From Thalassia testudinum (taxonomy: Eukaryota; Streptophyta; Magnoliopsida; Alismatales; Hydrocharitaceae), in NCBI GenBank assembly GCA_037157565.1, contig JAZHRO010000054.1:21203501-21267500 (forward strand): a stretch of 64,000 nt of DNA, in the 5' to 3' direction. This document shows positions 49,543 through 60,861 of the stretch, piece after piece (position 1 is the first letter of the stretch; each line of letters opens with the position of its first letter). The position numbers were made by a program, and so were the translations under genes. The notes under the pieces are model-generated. The model saw only the letters and a list, made by a program, of their open reading frames with translations, was not told the DNA's origin and ran no database searches.

Positions 49543-50011
49543 CCACCACTCTACTCAGCGTTAGTTGACTACGGATTGTATAACTATGTTCCAGTTAGGG
49601 AGTTAAGCAGCCAGCATCACCGGCTGCCGAGGGTGCTAGGCCGAGCCGAGCCCAGTGTAGTGTTGTTCCTTTTTCTATTCTAGAGCTCTTTTTTAGTAGT
49701 GAGTACTTTTAATATGTATTAGCTGTTCTATTATATTTCTGTTCATGTTATATTTCTCTTTGTTGTAGTTGTGATGGCTATGTATGTTATAGTACTTTTC
49801 TGCTTGTGGCATGCAATATGTTTGAGATTTCTCATCCTGTTTTCCCTTACTGTCTCTTATTTATTTCTGTTTAGTTACATTACATGTGTGATTGTGGAAT
49901 ATATTTTGCTTTTGGGTTATTTCTCATTGTTTAGTTACATTACTGGGGCTTGGGATTTGTCAAGGTGAGCTAATCTCGGGTCCTGTAAGGAGCTGGGATC
50001 AGGTCGTAACA
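49543..50011 (+). repeat. Solo LTR E, right part
   Basis: Continues LTR E from CCACCACTCTACTCAGCG and ends GGGATCAGGTCGTAACA; this end matches the complement of the D and F LTR starts. Followed by TACTT, the right target copy. Confidence 0.85.
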
Positions 50012-50016
50012 TACTT

Positions 50017-51250
50017 TAAATTGCCTTATTTGAGCCCACAAGTTTTTGACATAAATCATGAAAATGGTATCTCCTCTATAATCCCTCTCAGATTCACTCT
50101 ACAATCTACTGGCATAGTCAAGCATTTCTTTTCCTAATACGACACAAAAATCAACCTCCATTCCCTTTCAATTTAGAAGACCCACACATAAAAACAAAAG
50201 AGGACCAGCCACACCCCTACCCCCTGGTCCGTCTTCCTCCTCGACCATGACTTTCCACTATCGTGAACCTCTCGTTACCGTGCCCTCAACAGCCCATAAT
50301 TGTGGTCGGCGTGACAACGCTGACGCCATCACAGTGATCCGCCTCGTTGTTCATCACCATGCTCCATCTCTTTACTGTGATTGCGAGATCATCACCGCGT
50401 CTCATCCTCCTCCTCGCCGCTGTGGCCTCCAACATAACCACGCTCCTCCTCACCGCCGTCAGCATCCTTGCGTGGCCACGCCCTCATGCGCGGCAACGCC
50501 CTCCCAATGCTTGCACCTCGACTCCTATCCTAGCGTGGACAGTAGTAAGCACCTTCGCGCGCCCGAGCAGAGGAGCCCCTTCGCACTCCTTGGTGCCCAT
50601 AGCCGCGCACGACCAGTCACCACCCACGCCCATCGGGGTCACCACTGTCCAAACCTGCAGGCCCCGCACGTAGCCGCCGACACACACACGCCCTTGACAC
50701 GCCTCCCTACCCAACAGCCCTCCTTCATGATCTTCTTCTTCCTTCAGCCCCCATGCACCAACAGAGCCGTAGCCCCTCGTTCTCTCTCAAATCGTCGACC
50801 ACCTCCAACGACTGGCCCTTCACCACCTTTGCCGGCATCTCTTCTTTGACTGGAGAACCTCCTCCTCGACTGCACACCTTCCACCTCATGACAGCTCCTT
50901 CCCATGCGGCTCCACGACTTGTTCTTCTTCGGTCTTCTTTCTTTAGCTTCCCCAACAGAGAAGAAGACCCATCACCGTCCAACCACTCCTCCAAGCAGCA
51001 ACCACCACTGGCCACAATTCTCTGCTTCGTCGACACCATCGACCTCGCCTCGACATCACACGCCCGACCATGTCTTCGGGCACTCCTCACGCAACCTATG
51101 CACAAGCGTGGGAACTCCACCGCCGGTGATCTGCTTCTCTTCGGCCAACGACCTTTGGCCACCATTGTCCAAGTCGCGACCACCAACACATAGCCCTCAC
51201 TTTGGATGACCTCCACCGAAAGACTCATCGCCCGTTGTAGCTCCATGCGC
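50017..51250. repeat. Dispersed repeat R, copy 2
   Basis: Uninterrupted copy of R: matches 21175-21797 up to about 50550, then 31754-32000 to about 50800, giving the pre-insertion order of copy 1 (AGTAAGCACC at the element A target). From about 50800 to 51250 it is a single copy in this window, and the end is not defined. C-rich, with frames on both strands (50247-50849, 51246-50725) that are not conserved between copies. Confidence 0.75.
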
Positions 51251-52014
51251 GTGCACAGTAAAGAGTAACAAATCCTATGTTATGGGTACAATTAGAATTT
51301 ACATTTTGTGGCATTGGTTTACTATTCATTTATGCAATAGATTATTATATCGAGAAGAATTTGTTGACCAACCCCTCTATTCCTCTCTATTTTCCTTGTC
51401 ATCTATTACTTGCACGTTTCACTCTCGCTTACTCTCTTTGATAGTGTTACTATGCCATGAATGTTTGAAGGAGAGTAATAGAAAATAAAATATTGGTTTG
51501 ATTGTGAATCTTACATGGGCTTGATCTCGTGGTTATATAGGTTCCTAATTTATCTGTGAACATTGATACATGCGATACATTTTGTTTTATGATATTCAAG
51601 AACATACATGAGAAATATGCGGGATTATTCTTAGTAAAAGTTATCTGAGTTTATTGCATCTGTGTCCCTCTGTGGTTAGTTTTCATTGATAAATATTGTT
51701 AATCTGTAATTTTTCCACCACGATTTACATTACTACGACATACTTTTCTGAAAAGCAAAATCCCCCATTCAAGGCATCATCGTCCATGGCTCTCACAAGT
51801 TCATCGCCGCCCACTCTCGCCTGAGCTTACGTTCATCACATCGAAGCTCAACACATTCCGACATCTTCTTCGCTACAATGCCGCTTGCCTCCCAATGATC
51901 TCTCCATGCCTCTCTCTGGACGATCACCAACAAGAGCAAGTTTGTCCCTCTCTTCCTCACATGACTCCCAACTTATGTAGATCTCTCTCTAATCTCTCGA
52001 TCTCTCACTCTCAC
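51251..52014. other. Spacer without a supported gene
   Basis: AT-rich then C-rich; no domain or terminal repeat recognised. The last five bases (CTCAC, 52010-52014) should be the left target copy of element F. Confidence 0.4.
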
Positions 52015-54353
52015 TGTCATGACCCGGTCCTAGATCCCTACAGGATCTGAGACTGGATCGCTTTGATTAATCCCAAGACCTAGTCGTCCAACAAGAAATA
52101 ACTAAGTAACATTCAGCAAACCACAATCACACAAGTACAGTAGCTAAGCAGAAGGAAATTTACAACAGGGGAAAAAAGAACAGTAATATTATGTCATAAT
52201 ATAGCCATCACAACAAAATGAGTACATATAGCAGAAGACAAAGCTATAGAAACTCACTACCAAACAGTAGAACAAAAGTTAGGCTCGACTAGGCCTAGCG
52301 TCCTCAGAAGCCGGTGGCTCAGGCTGCTCAAATCCCTGACCTGTACAGAATTTATTTAACTGCAGTCAGTTAATGCTGAGTAGAGTGGTGGCTAAGAAGT
52401 AACATGCATTTAACACGTAGTTAACATAAAATTTTCCATTTTCCAATTATATTATACAAGTGGGTACGTAGAGATCTCTAATTAGGATTTGTTAATTAAT
52501 CTTCTTGTTCCCTATAGGAACGATTTTCCTTGCAGCTTCCCGTGATATAGGATTGCCACATGGCACTCTCCTGGCCGGGGGAGTCCCACCGTGGTAGTCC
52601 TATACTCGGTCTACCACCCCGAGGTCACGGTCATGACGTAGCGTTGACTACGGCACATGTGATAAGTGCGCGGGTAGCTACCCCACACTGGCATGCGGTC
52701 AGTCGTTTCCGCTTGCGGGTACGCCTCAACGTACAGTGCGGAATAGTATAGGGTCTTGCCCCTCAGGGGTCTACCCCCTCCTCAATTTGCGTACCCTCGT
52801 CCGACTACCTCGGTTTGCCCAATGAGCTAACGAGAGTCAGTGTAGGGTGGCCATACTTAGCCCTGGGCCCCCTGGGGTGGATAGCTCCCCCCTACACTAA
52901 GTAGCTCACCTTGGTACCACGTATACGAGGGCCAGTAAGAGTCGTCGTAGAGTGGCCAAACCCACCCCGGGTCCCAACCCAAGGGCAGCAAGCTCCCCTC
53001 TACACTACAAGGGGTAGTTGCTCTCTTCGATACTATGTACACGAAGGTCAGCTTACCTCCCTTAACAGCTGCCTATGGGCAGCAAATTTTCAGAACCATC
53101 TGGTTCTCTATATTACAGTGTTCTTGTTTACATTCCCCGTGAGCTTCGTACAGGAGTTTCTTTTTCACATCTAGGTTGGAATGTACGGAACAAACAGCTC
53201 AATTTCCAATTTATCACAGTAGGGGTCCATTTTAGATAAAAACAGGCAGCTTTTGATTACTCAATCATTCACATGTAGTTTCCTTTAACCCTAGTGTTCA
53301 TGCCAAGACCTAGGGTTCAAGAATTTATTCTCGAGTATACGTTTATTCCTTCCTAGGGTTCATCTCAAGTCCTAGGATTACTTACTTACATGTATTAAAT
53401 TAGAGATTTAAGGTTGTAACCACTCTACCTAGGTAACTGGGTGAAATGGGGGCTCGCACAGTGGCTCCCAACGTCTCTGCAGGTCCCGTACACCCGACGG
53501 ACTGAAGACCTAATACATGGATTGATGGGCCAAAAGGTTCAGAATGATATAAGTAAGGTATCATTATACAGAGAAACCCGTATGAAATAGAGCGGAAAAG
53601 CGATAATAATAGGGCCTTGCACGGCCCAAAAACACATTGTCAGACAGAAATCAGATGTCTGGGAAAGGTCCCAGATGTCTTAAAGCAGTTCTCTTGGGTA
53701 CCTCTCTCGGTGTTCTACTATCAGACGTCTGGAACTCAATGCCAATGTCCAAAGACTCCGTCAGACATCTGGGGGTGCTCCTGGACGTCTGAAACTACCT
53801 CGGCTACGCTCTCACCTTCTGGCACATACACGTACGCTGTCAGGACTTGTCAGAGAGAAAAAGTACGGAAAGTAGATCTCTACCAAATGTCTTGCTCTAC
53901 CTTCAGATGTCTGGTAAGACGTCTGGGTGTCCCTTCGGTCATCTGATTCCGCAGAAAATGACTTCCGTGGAACTGGTCTGGCTCCCCTCGCCTGCAGGCG
54001 CTGCAGCAAAACGGCGCTGCACCCTCTGCTCTCGCACTTCCTCTCGCTCAGGCTCTCCTCTCTTCACTCTCTCTCGCCCTTTCTCTGCTCTCGGCTAAGG
54101 GGTGGGCAATGAAGAGGAAGGGGAGAGGCTTATAAAGGGAGAAGAGGTGAGGGGGGCAGGATGGCGAAGCATGGCGAGGAGTGACGTCGCAGGAGGAGGT
54201 GTGGTGAGGCACGGTGAGGGAGGGAGTATGGTGTACGTACAGTTCGCACCGAAAGGCATTTTCAGACATCTGGTAAACATCCCAGACATCCGGACAGATG
54301 TCTGGTGAACATCCTAGATGTCTTAAATGACCAAAAGGTGGTGGGTCGTTTCA
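52015..54353 (-). repeat. 3' LTR of element F
   Basis: Minus strand begins TGAAACGACCC and ends GGGTCATGACA (2339 bp). GACGTC/GACATC-type motifs at 53640-53790, 53903-53925 and 54262-54326. Two tandem modules of about 110 bp (52831-53050) carry TAGGGTGGCC, GGTACC and CGAGGGCCAG blocks. Confidence 0.87.
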
Positions 54354-54498
54354 ATATAACAAACTTAAAGGAAGTTTTGTTCCCAAAACTTGGACTGACT
54401 AGGGTGCGAAAAGTATAACGTAGCAGTGTATAACAAACTTAAAGAGGACTGAGGTAGGTCTGAAGAGTCATACCTTGGAAAAGTTCCGGGTACTACTC

Positions 54499-55210
54499 TC
54501 ACATCGCTGACTCAGGTTCCCAAGTTGCCTCCTCGTACCGCTGGCTTCTCCATAGGACTTTCACCAGGGGTACTTCCTTCCACCTCAACCTTCGAATGGC
54601 TCGGTCTAGTATCTGTACCGGTCTCTCAGGATAGGTCAGGTCATCTTCCACTTCGATGCTCTCGTGGCTAAGGACATGGCTGGGGTCGGCGATGTATCTT
54701 CTGAGGTTGGACACGTGAAATACGTCGTGCACTCCAGAAAGCTGGGGAGGACGGGCAAGCCGGTAAGCGACGGGTCCTACCCGCTCTAAGACCTTAAAGG
54801 GTCCCACATATCTCGGTGCAAGCTTCCCTCTCATCCCAAACCGCTGCAAGCCTTTCATCAGTGAAACTCGGAGAAAAGCGTGATCCCCAACCTCAAATTG
54901 TACCTCCCTACACTTCAGATCGACGTAACTCTTTTGCCTGCTCCGGATAGTATATTGTCGTCAATGGATCTGCTCGATCACCTTTTGATTTTGACGTATC
55001 AAACGGGGACCAACCTCCTACTTGGTCCCCACCTCTACCCAACTTAAGGGAGTCGTACACTTTCTCCCGTACTGAGCTTCATATGATGCCATGCCGATGC
55101 TCGAGTGGTAACTGTTGTTGTATGCGAATTCTGCCAGAGGCAAATGCTCCTCCCAAGAGCCTCTCTAGTCCAATACGAAAGCGTGTAGAAGGTCCTCAAG
55201 GGTCTGAATG
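54499..55210 (-). pseudogene. Element F integrase C-terminus and chromodomain-like end
   Basis: Minus strand: QLECTIQTLEDLLHAFVLD, then [20 protein letters not shown] and [11 protein letters not shown], then RFGMRGKLAPRYVGPFKVLE and VFHVSNLRRY, ending VKVLWRSQRYEEATWEPES, the chromodomain-like C-terminus of chromoviruses. Three in-frame stops split it (one after FVLD, one after VEVGTK, one after EQIH); frame 54858-54499 is the longest piece. The zinc-binding HHCC region and the catalytic D-D part of integrase are missing. Confidence 0.8.
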
Positions 55211-55330
55211 GTGCATTCTAACTGTTCGTCATTTGTTTAACCATGATGCAATCCATCAGCTCTGGTCATGTCTCCCTCGCGACTGTCACTGCCCCGCAAT
55301 ACCCTTGTGACTCCTAGGGTCGCCAGTTGC

Positions 55331-57298
55331 TCAACTCCTCCATGAGTCTCCAACTCTGTGCTTGAAACAAGTCAAGTGGGCGATCGCCTTTTGGCTCAAG
55401 GCGTTAGCTACCACATTGGCCTTTCCTGGGCGGTAGGAGATGCTGCAATCGTAGTCCTTCAGGAGTTCCAACCAACGTCTCTGCCTCATGTTGAGCTCCT
55501 TCTGATCAAACAGATATCTGAGGCTCTTATGGTCAATGAAAATCTCGAATGTCTCTCCGTACAAATAGTGCCTCCAAGTCTTCAATGCAAGGATGACTAC
55601 TGCCAGTTCCACGTCATGGGTGGGGTAGTTATGCTCGTGGGGCTTCAGTAGCTGCGAAGCGTATGCAACAACATGACCCCGCTGCATAAGCACACCCCCC
55701 AATCCTTGCAATGAGGCATCTGTGTAGATGACAAATCCGCCACCGTTGTCAGGGATGGTGAGTACAGGAGCTGAGGCCAACCTCTCCTTCAGCTTCTGAA
55801 AGCAAGACTCACACTCGTCTGTCCAAGCGAAGGGTACGTCCTTCCGAGTTAATTGAGTCAGAGGATGGGAAATCTGCGAGAACCCTTGGATAAATCATCT
55901 GTAATAACCATCCAGCCCCAGGAAACTGCGAATTTCTGTCACCGAATGCGATCTCTCCTACCTGAGTACTGCCTCTACCTTGGCTAGATCCATAGCTAAA
56001 CCATCCTCTAAGATCACATGGCCCAGGAAGGTGACTTGTCTCAACCAGAATTCGCATTTGTTGTATTTGGCATACAACCTGTGCCGTCTCAAGGTATCCA
56101 AGACCATGTGAAGGTGTTGCTTATGCTGCGTCTGGTCTCGTGAATAAATGAGCACGTCATCAATGAAAACAACCATGAACTGATCTAGATATGGTCGAAA
56201 AATGCGGTTCATCAAGTCCATGAAAGTGACGGGGGCGTTGGTCAATCCAAATGGCATGACCAAGAACTCGTAGTGGCCGTACCGTGTACGAAAGGCTGTC
56301 TTGGAGACGTCAGTCTCTCTAATCCTCCGCTGATGGTATCCTGACCTGAGATCTATCTTTGAAAATACCGTGGCATCCCTCAGCCTGTCGAAGAGGTCAT
56401 CTATGCGTGGTAAAAGGTACTTGTTCTTAATGGTGGCCCGGTTCAGCAGTTTGTAGTCAATGCACAATCGAAGAGTACCATCCTTCTTTCTCACGAACAG
56501 AACGAGGGCTCCCCACGGAGAGGCACTGGGCCTTATGAAGCCTTTCTCTAGTAGGTTTTGTAGCTGTGTCTTGAGGTCTCGCAGCTCAAGCGGGGCCATT
56601 CGGTACGATGCTGAAGAAATGGGGCCTGTCCCCGGTATCAGTGAGATCTCGAGCTCGATCTCGCGCTCGGGTGGCAGTCCTGGCAGCTCCTCTGGGAAGA
56701 CGCCGGGGTACTCACAAACCACCGGAATACTCTGTATACTGTCCACGGGGTCGAGCTCTGCTAGGACACAAGCAAGGAAGCCCTCGCACCGTTGACTCAA
56801 TAGCTTCACTACTCGAAGTGCGGAAATGCATCTGAATCCTCCGTCTACAGGCTGGCCATGGAACTCGAAGGGAGGCAACCATGGTATGGAGAAGAAAATA
56901 TTCCTCCCAAAACAATCTACAAGGGTGTGGCATGCGGCCAACCAGTCCATCCCCAAGATTACACCGAAGTCATCCATCAGGATCATGATCAGGTCTATCG
57001 GGAGACTGTGTCCCCCTATCATGACCTCACAGTCAGTGAGAACCTCCTCGGCAACAAATACCTGCCCACCTGATCCTCTAATAAGGAAGGGCTCCTCTAA
57101 AAGCACATTGCTCACTCCCGTGCAGACAGCAAAAATCGTAGAAATAAATGAATGCGTGGCTCTGGAATCGAAAAGAGTGTAGATGAGTCTGCCGGAAATA
57201 GTAACCATACCTGCCACTACGGAGCCCGAAGCTCTGGCATCCCCGTGAGTCAGGACGTTAACACGCCCTTCAGTCCTCGGTACAGAAGAAACAGCCAT
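55331..57298 (-). pseudogene. Element F protease, reverse transcriptase and RNase H
   Basis: One frame from MAVSS (57298) to RNase H end (55331), with two stops. Protease: [12 protein letters not shown], where the catalytic DSG is DSR. RT (about 56600-55960): [53 protein letters not shown] and the active site FIDD in [11 protein letters not shown], followed by the KCEFW segment. Stops: TAG at 55958-55960 where W is expected (TGG to TAG) and TGA at about 55896 where R is expected (CGA to TGA). RNase H (55780-55400): [41 protein letters not shown]. The pattern is that of a Tekay-type chromovirus. Confidence 0.87.
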
Positions 57299-57429
57299 GC
57301 TCTGGGTCGGGCGGGCGGCAGCGAGCTGATACCCTCCTCGTGATTGCTGCCCTCCTCCTCGGGTCTGGTATTCACGGCCGCTAGATCGGCCTCCAGTGCT
57401 CGGTGCTGGGAGCGTCGGCTGTGCTTCAG

Positions 57430-57500
57430 TCCTAGATGGATAACTCCTCCATATGTGGCCCGGCTGGACACATTGATAGCAGAGGGGTACGCGACTTCCC
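57430..57500 (-). pseudogene. Element F gag zinc knuckle, damaged
   Basis: Minus strand frame reads [14 protein letters not shown]: a CX2CX4HX4C knuckle whose last cysteine is tyrosine (TGT to TAT would be a G-to-A change). It lies between gag and protease in a frame different from the gag ATG frame, so at least one frameshift separates them. Confidence 0.6.
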
Positions 57501-57768
57501 TCTGTCTGTTGTCCCTACTGGTGACTGGGAGGGGGTCTGCTGTAGTCAGCTGATCCCTGTCGGGGACCCCCATAGGTCCCTGGTGGACCCACAGAATGGG
57601 ACGGTTCCCCTGCTGGTGTCTAGTGCCTCCTCTCCCGGTGGCCCTGTGAGTGCTCCTACGGGTAGGGCCTCCTCCATCCTCCATCAATATCTCGTCTGGA
57701 CGGGTTGGTCTCCTTGTAGGTCATAGCAGCCTCGACTACGCGGGAGAAGGTAGGCAGCTTCATGGGCT

Positions 57769-58248
57769 TTACATACCCTCGGTGAATCTCCACAGGCTCT
57801 CCTCCTCAGTGGATGTGGCTGTCGGGGCGAAGCATGACAGCTCTAGAAAACACGTACGGTACACTCTAATTGTCATTGCCCCTTGGCGGAGAGTGTGGAA
57901 CTCCCACCTCCTCTGATCTTGCCAAGTCTGAGGAAAGTACTGCTCACAGAAGAGTACCACAAACCGATCCCACATCAGCTCTCCCTCCTTCTGTCCTCTG
58001 ACCGCCCTCCACCACCTATGAGCTACACTCTCCAGCTGATATGTGGCGAAGGCCACGCGGCATTCTGCAGGAGGACAGAGGGTGTCAAAGATCTTCTCCA
58101 TCTGCTCCAGCCAATCTTCTACCTTAGACGGCCTTTCCTCCCCCTTGAAAGAGGGGGGCTTCAGCTTCCTAAATTGGCTGAAAACCTCATGGTGTAGCCG
58201 CAACGGAGGAAGGGGTGCACCTCCAGGAAAGGAGGACTCGTCCCCCAA
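57769..58248 (-). pseudogene. Element F gag
   Basis: 159-codon frame from ATG 58248. Retrotransposon gag domain pattern: FRKLKPPSFKGEERPSKVED, WLEQMEKIFDTL, ESVAHRWWRAVRG, and LFCEQYFPQTWQ followed by EFHTLRQGAMTIRVY. It ends at a stop after RFTEGM, before the zinc knuckle. The protein would bind RNA and form particles. Confidence 0.8.
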
Positions 58249-58715
58249 AGTGATTGAAGGGGGCGGTAGAGGATCACCCCCTCCTCGTCCAGCTCATCCA
58301 GCGCTGTGGTGGCTTTCCTGCCCCACGTTGGATTCCCCCTCCACATCCCTAGGAAGAGAAGGCTGAGGAGGAGGCTGATGGAGCTCCTCCTATATAAGAC
58401 TCCGGATCAGTTGGGCGAGGTTCGGGACTTGGATGCCCGGGAGGAGAGGTGGAGTGGCTCTATCTTCGGCCATCGCTCGTCCTCCTCTGCGACCATTTCC
58501 TCAGTCACGACCACGTCTGCGGCCTGCCTCAATAGCTCCCTGGTGAGGCATTTCCTACTTAGAGATCGAGGAGGAACGAGATTATTGGTGCCTCTTTGAC
58601 CAAAGAGGAGATGTGAGACTCGGATACAATAACCAAGAGAACGTTGTGATGGCTATCTTAGTTACATGTACAAGTGTGGTGTTTTTTGGACTACTTGGTT
58701 TATTTCTCGGGACGA

Positions 58716-58731
58716 CCTTCCTCTGATACCA
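58716..58731 (-). promoter_or_regulatory. Primer binding site of element F
   Basis: Minus strand reads TGGTATCAGAGG starting two bases inside the LTR boundary (58734), one mismatch from the initiator tRNA-Met type TGGTATCAGAGC. Confidence 0.8.
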
Positions 58732-58733
58732 TC

Positions 58734-60452
58734 TGTCACGACCTGGTCCTAGATCCCTACAGGATCTAGGACTGGATTGCTTCGATTAATCTCAAGACCC
58801 AGTCGTCCAACAAGAAATAACCAAGTAACATTCAGCAAACTACAATCACACAAGTACAGTAGCTAAGCAGAAAGAAATTTACAACAGGGGGAAAAGGAAC
58901 AGTAATATTATGTCATAATATAGCCATCACAACAAAACGAGTACATATAGCAGAAGACAAAGCTATAGAAACTCACTACCAAATAGTAGAACAAAAGCTA
59001 GGCTCAACTACGCCCAGCGTCCTTAGCAGCCGGTGGCTTGGGCTGCTCAAATCCCTGACTTGTACAGAATTTATTTAACTGGAGTCAGCTAACGTTGGGT
59101 AGAGTGGTGGCAAAGAAGTAACATGCATTTAACACATAGTTAACATAAAATTTTCCATTTTCCAATTATATTATACATGTGGGTACGTAGAGATCTCTAA
59201 TTAGGATTTGTTAATTAATCTTGTTGTTCCCTATAGGAAAGATTTTGCTTGTAGCTTCCCGTGATATAGGATGCCCATGTGGCACTCTCTTGGCTGGGGG
59301 AGTCCCACCGTGGTAATCCTACACTCGGTCTACCACCCCGAGGTCACAGTCGTGACGTAACGGTGACTACGGCACACGTGATAAGCGCGCGGGTAGCTAC
59401 CCTGCACTGGCATGCGGTTAGTCGTTTCCGCTAGTGGGTACGCCTTAAAGTACAGTGTGGAACAGTACAGGGCCTTGCCCTCTCAGAACAAAACAAGGGA
59501 CTTACCCCTCAGGGGTCTCGCCCCTCCTCAGTTCTCGTACCCTCATCTGACTACCCCGGTTTGCCCAATGGGCTAACGAGAGTCGGTGTAGGGTGGCCAT
59601 ACCTAGCCCCGGGCCCCCTAGGGCGGATAGCTCCCCCCTACACTAAGTAGCTCACCTCGGTACCACATACACGAGGGCCAGTAAGAGTCGTTGTAGAGTG
59701 GCCAAACCCACCCAGGGTCCCAACCCAAGGGCGGCAAGCTCCCCTCTACACTACAAGAGATAGTTGCTCTCTTCGGTACCACGTACATGAAGGTCAACTT
59801 ACCTCCCTTAATAGCTGCCTATGGGTAGCAAATTTTCAGAACCATCCTGTTCTCTGTATTACGGTGTTCTTGTTTACATTCCCCGTGGGGTTTGTATAGG
59901 AGTTTCTTTTTCACATTTAGGTTGGAATGTATGGAACAAACAGTTTAATTTCCATTTTATCACAGCAGGGGTCCATTTTAGATAAAAATAGGCAACTTTT
60001 GATTACTCAATCATTCACATGTAGTTTCCTCTAACCCTAGTGTTCATGCCAAGACCGAGGGTTCAAGAATGTATTCTCGAGTATACGTTTATTCCTTCCT
60101 AGGGTTCATCTCAAGTCCGAGGATTACTTACTTGCATGTATTAAATTAGAGATTTAAGGTTGTAACCACTCTACCTGGGTAACCGGGTGGAATGGGGGCT
60201 CGCACAGTTGCTCCCGACGTCTCTGTAGGTCCCGTACACCCGACGGACTCAAGACCTAATACATGGATTGATGGGCCAAAAGGTTCAGAATGATATAAGC
60301 AAGGTATCATTATACAGAGAAACTCATATAGAAATAGAGCAGAAAAGCAATAATAATAGAGCCTTGCACGGCCCAAAACAATGCTGTCAGACGGAAATCA
60401 GACGTCTGGGAAAGGTCACAGACGTCTTAAAATAGTTCTCAGGGGTACCTCT
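58734..60452 (-). repeat. 5' LTR of element F, interrupted
   Basis: Matches 52015-53706 closely. Cut at 60452 by the TG end of element G; the remaining part (about 650 bp, as judged from the 3' LTR) should lie beyond the window. Two GACGTC motifs at 60400-60428. Confidence 0.87.
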
Positions 60453-60861
60453 TGTTGGTGCTAGAGCACCACGATCATTTGTTTTGATGATAACAAAACA
60501 CGTGTTATTTAACATTTGCAATTTGAGTCCTAGATTTCAGGTCAATTGCAAATGTGGACGTGTTTAGACGGAGTTCAAGCTCGCATCCAGGACGGATTGG
60601 AGGAGCTTGACAGAAAACACAGGAGGTTCGCGTGGAGCGAAAGATTGGAGATGGAAGACAAGAAGAATAGGATAGATTCTTTTTTATCCTTTCATGTATC
60701 TCTTGTATTTATTTTCTTGCTCTTTTTGATTCCTTAGAACATTATGTTAAAGAGCCTCAAAGTACCCTAAAAGTAGTCCTAGGAACACCTGCACAACCCT
60801 AGGATACTTAGGTTTTCTGTAGAATACTTAGAAAACCAATATAGGGTTCAAACAGCACTTC

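Larger units (their letters stand above)
52015..60452 (-). mobile_element. LTR element F: Tekay/del-like chromovirus, minus strand
   Basis: Ty3/gypsy element in minus orientation: 5' LTR at the right (58734-60452, truncated by the copia insertion G), tRNA-Met primer site, gag, protease, RT, RNase H, an integrase C-terminus with chromodomain-like end, then the 3' LTR (52015-54353). Inactive: several stops, protease active-site change and a large deletion in integrase. The far right end of the 5' LTR lies beyond the window. Confidence 0.88.

Noticed and set aside
50247..51246. Frames of 200 and 173 codons in repeat R
   Set aside because: The reading frame is not preserved between the two R copies.
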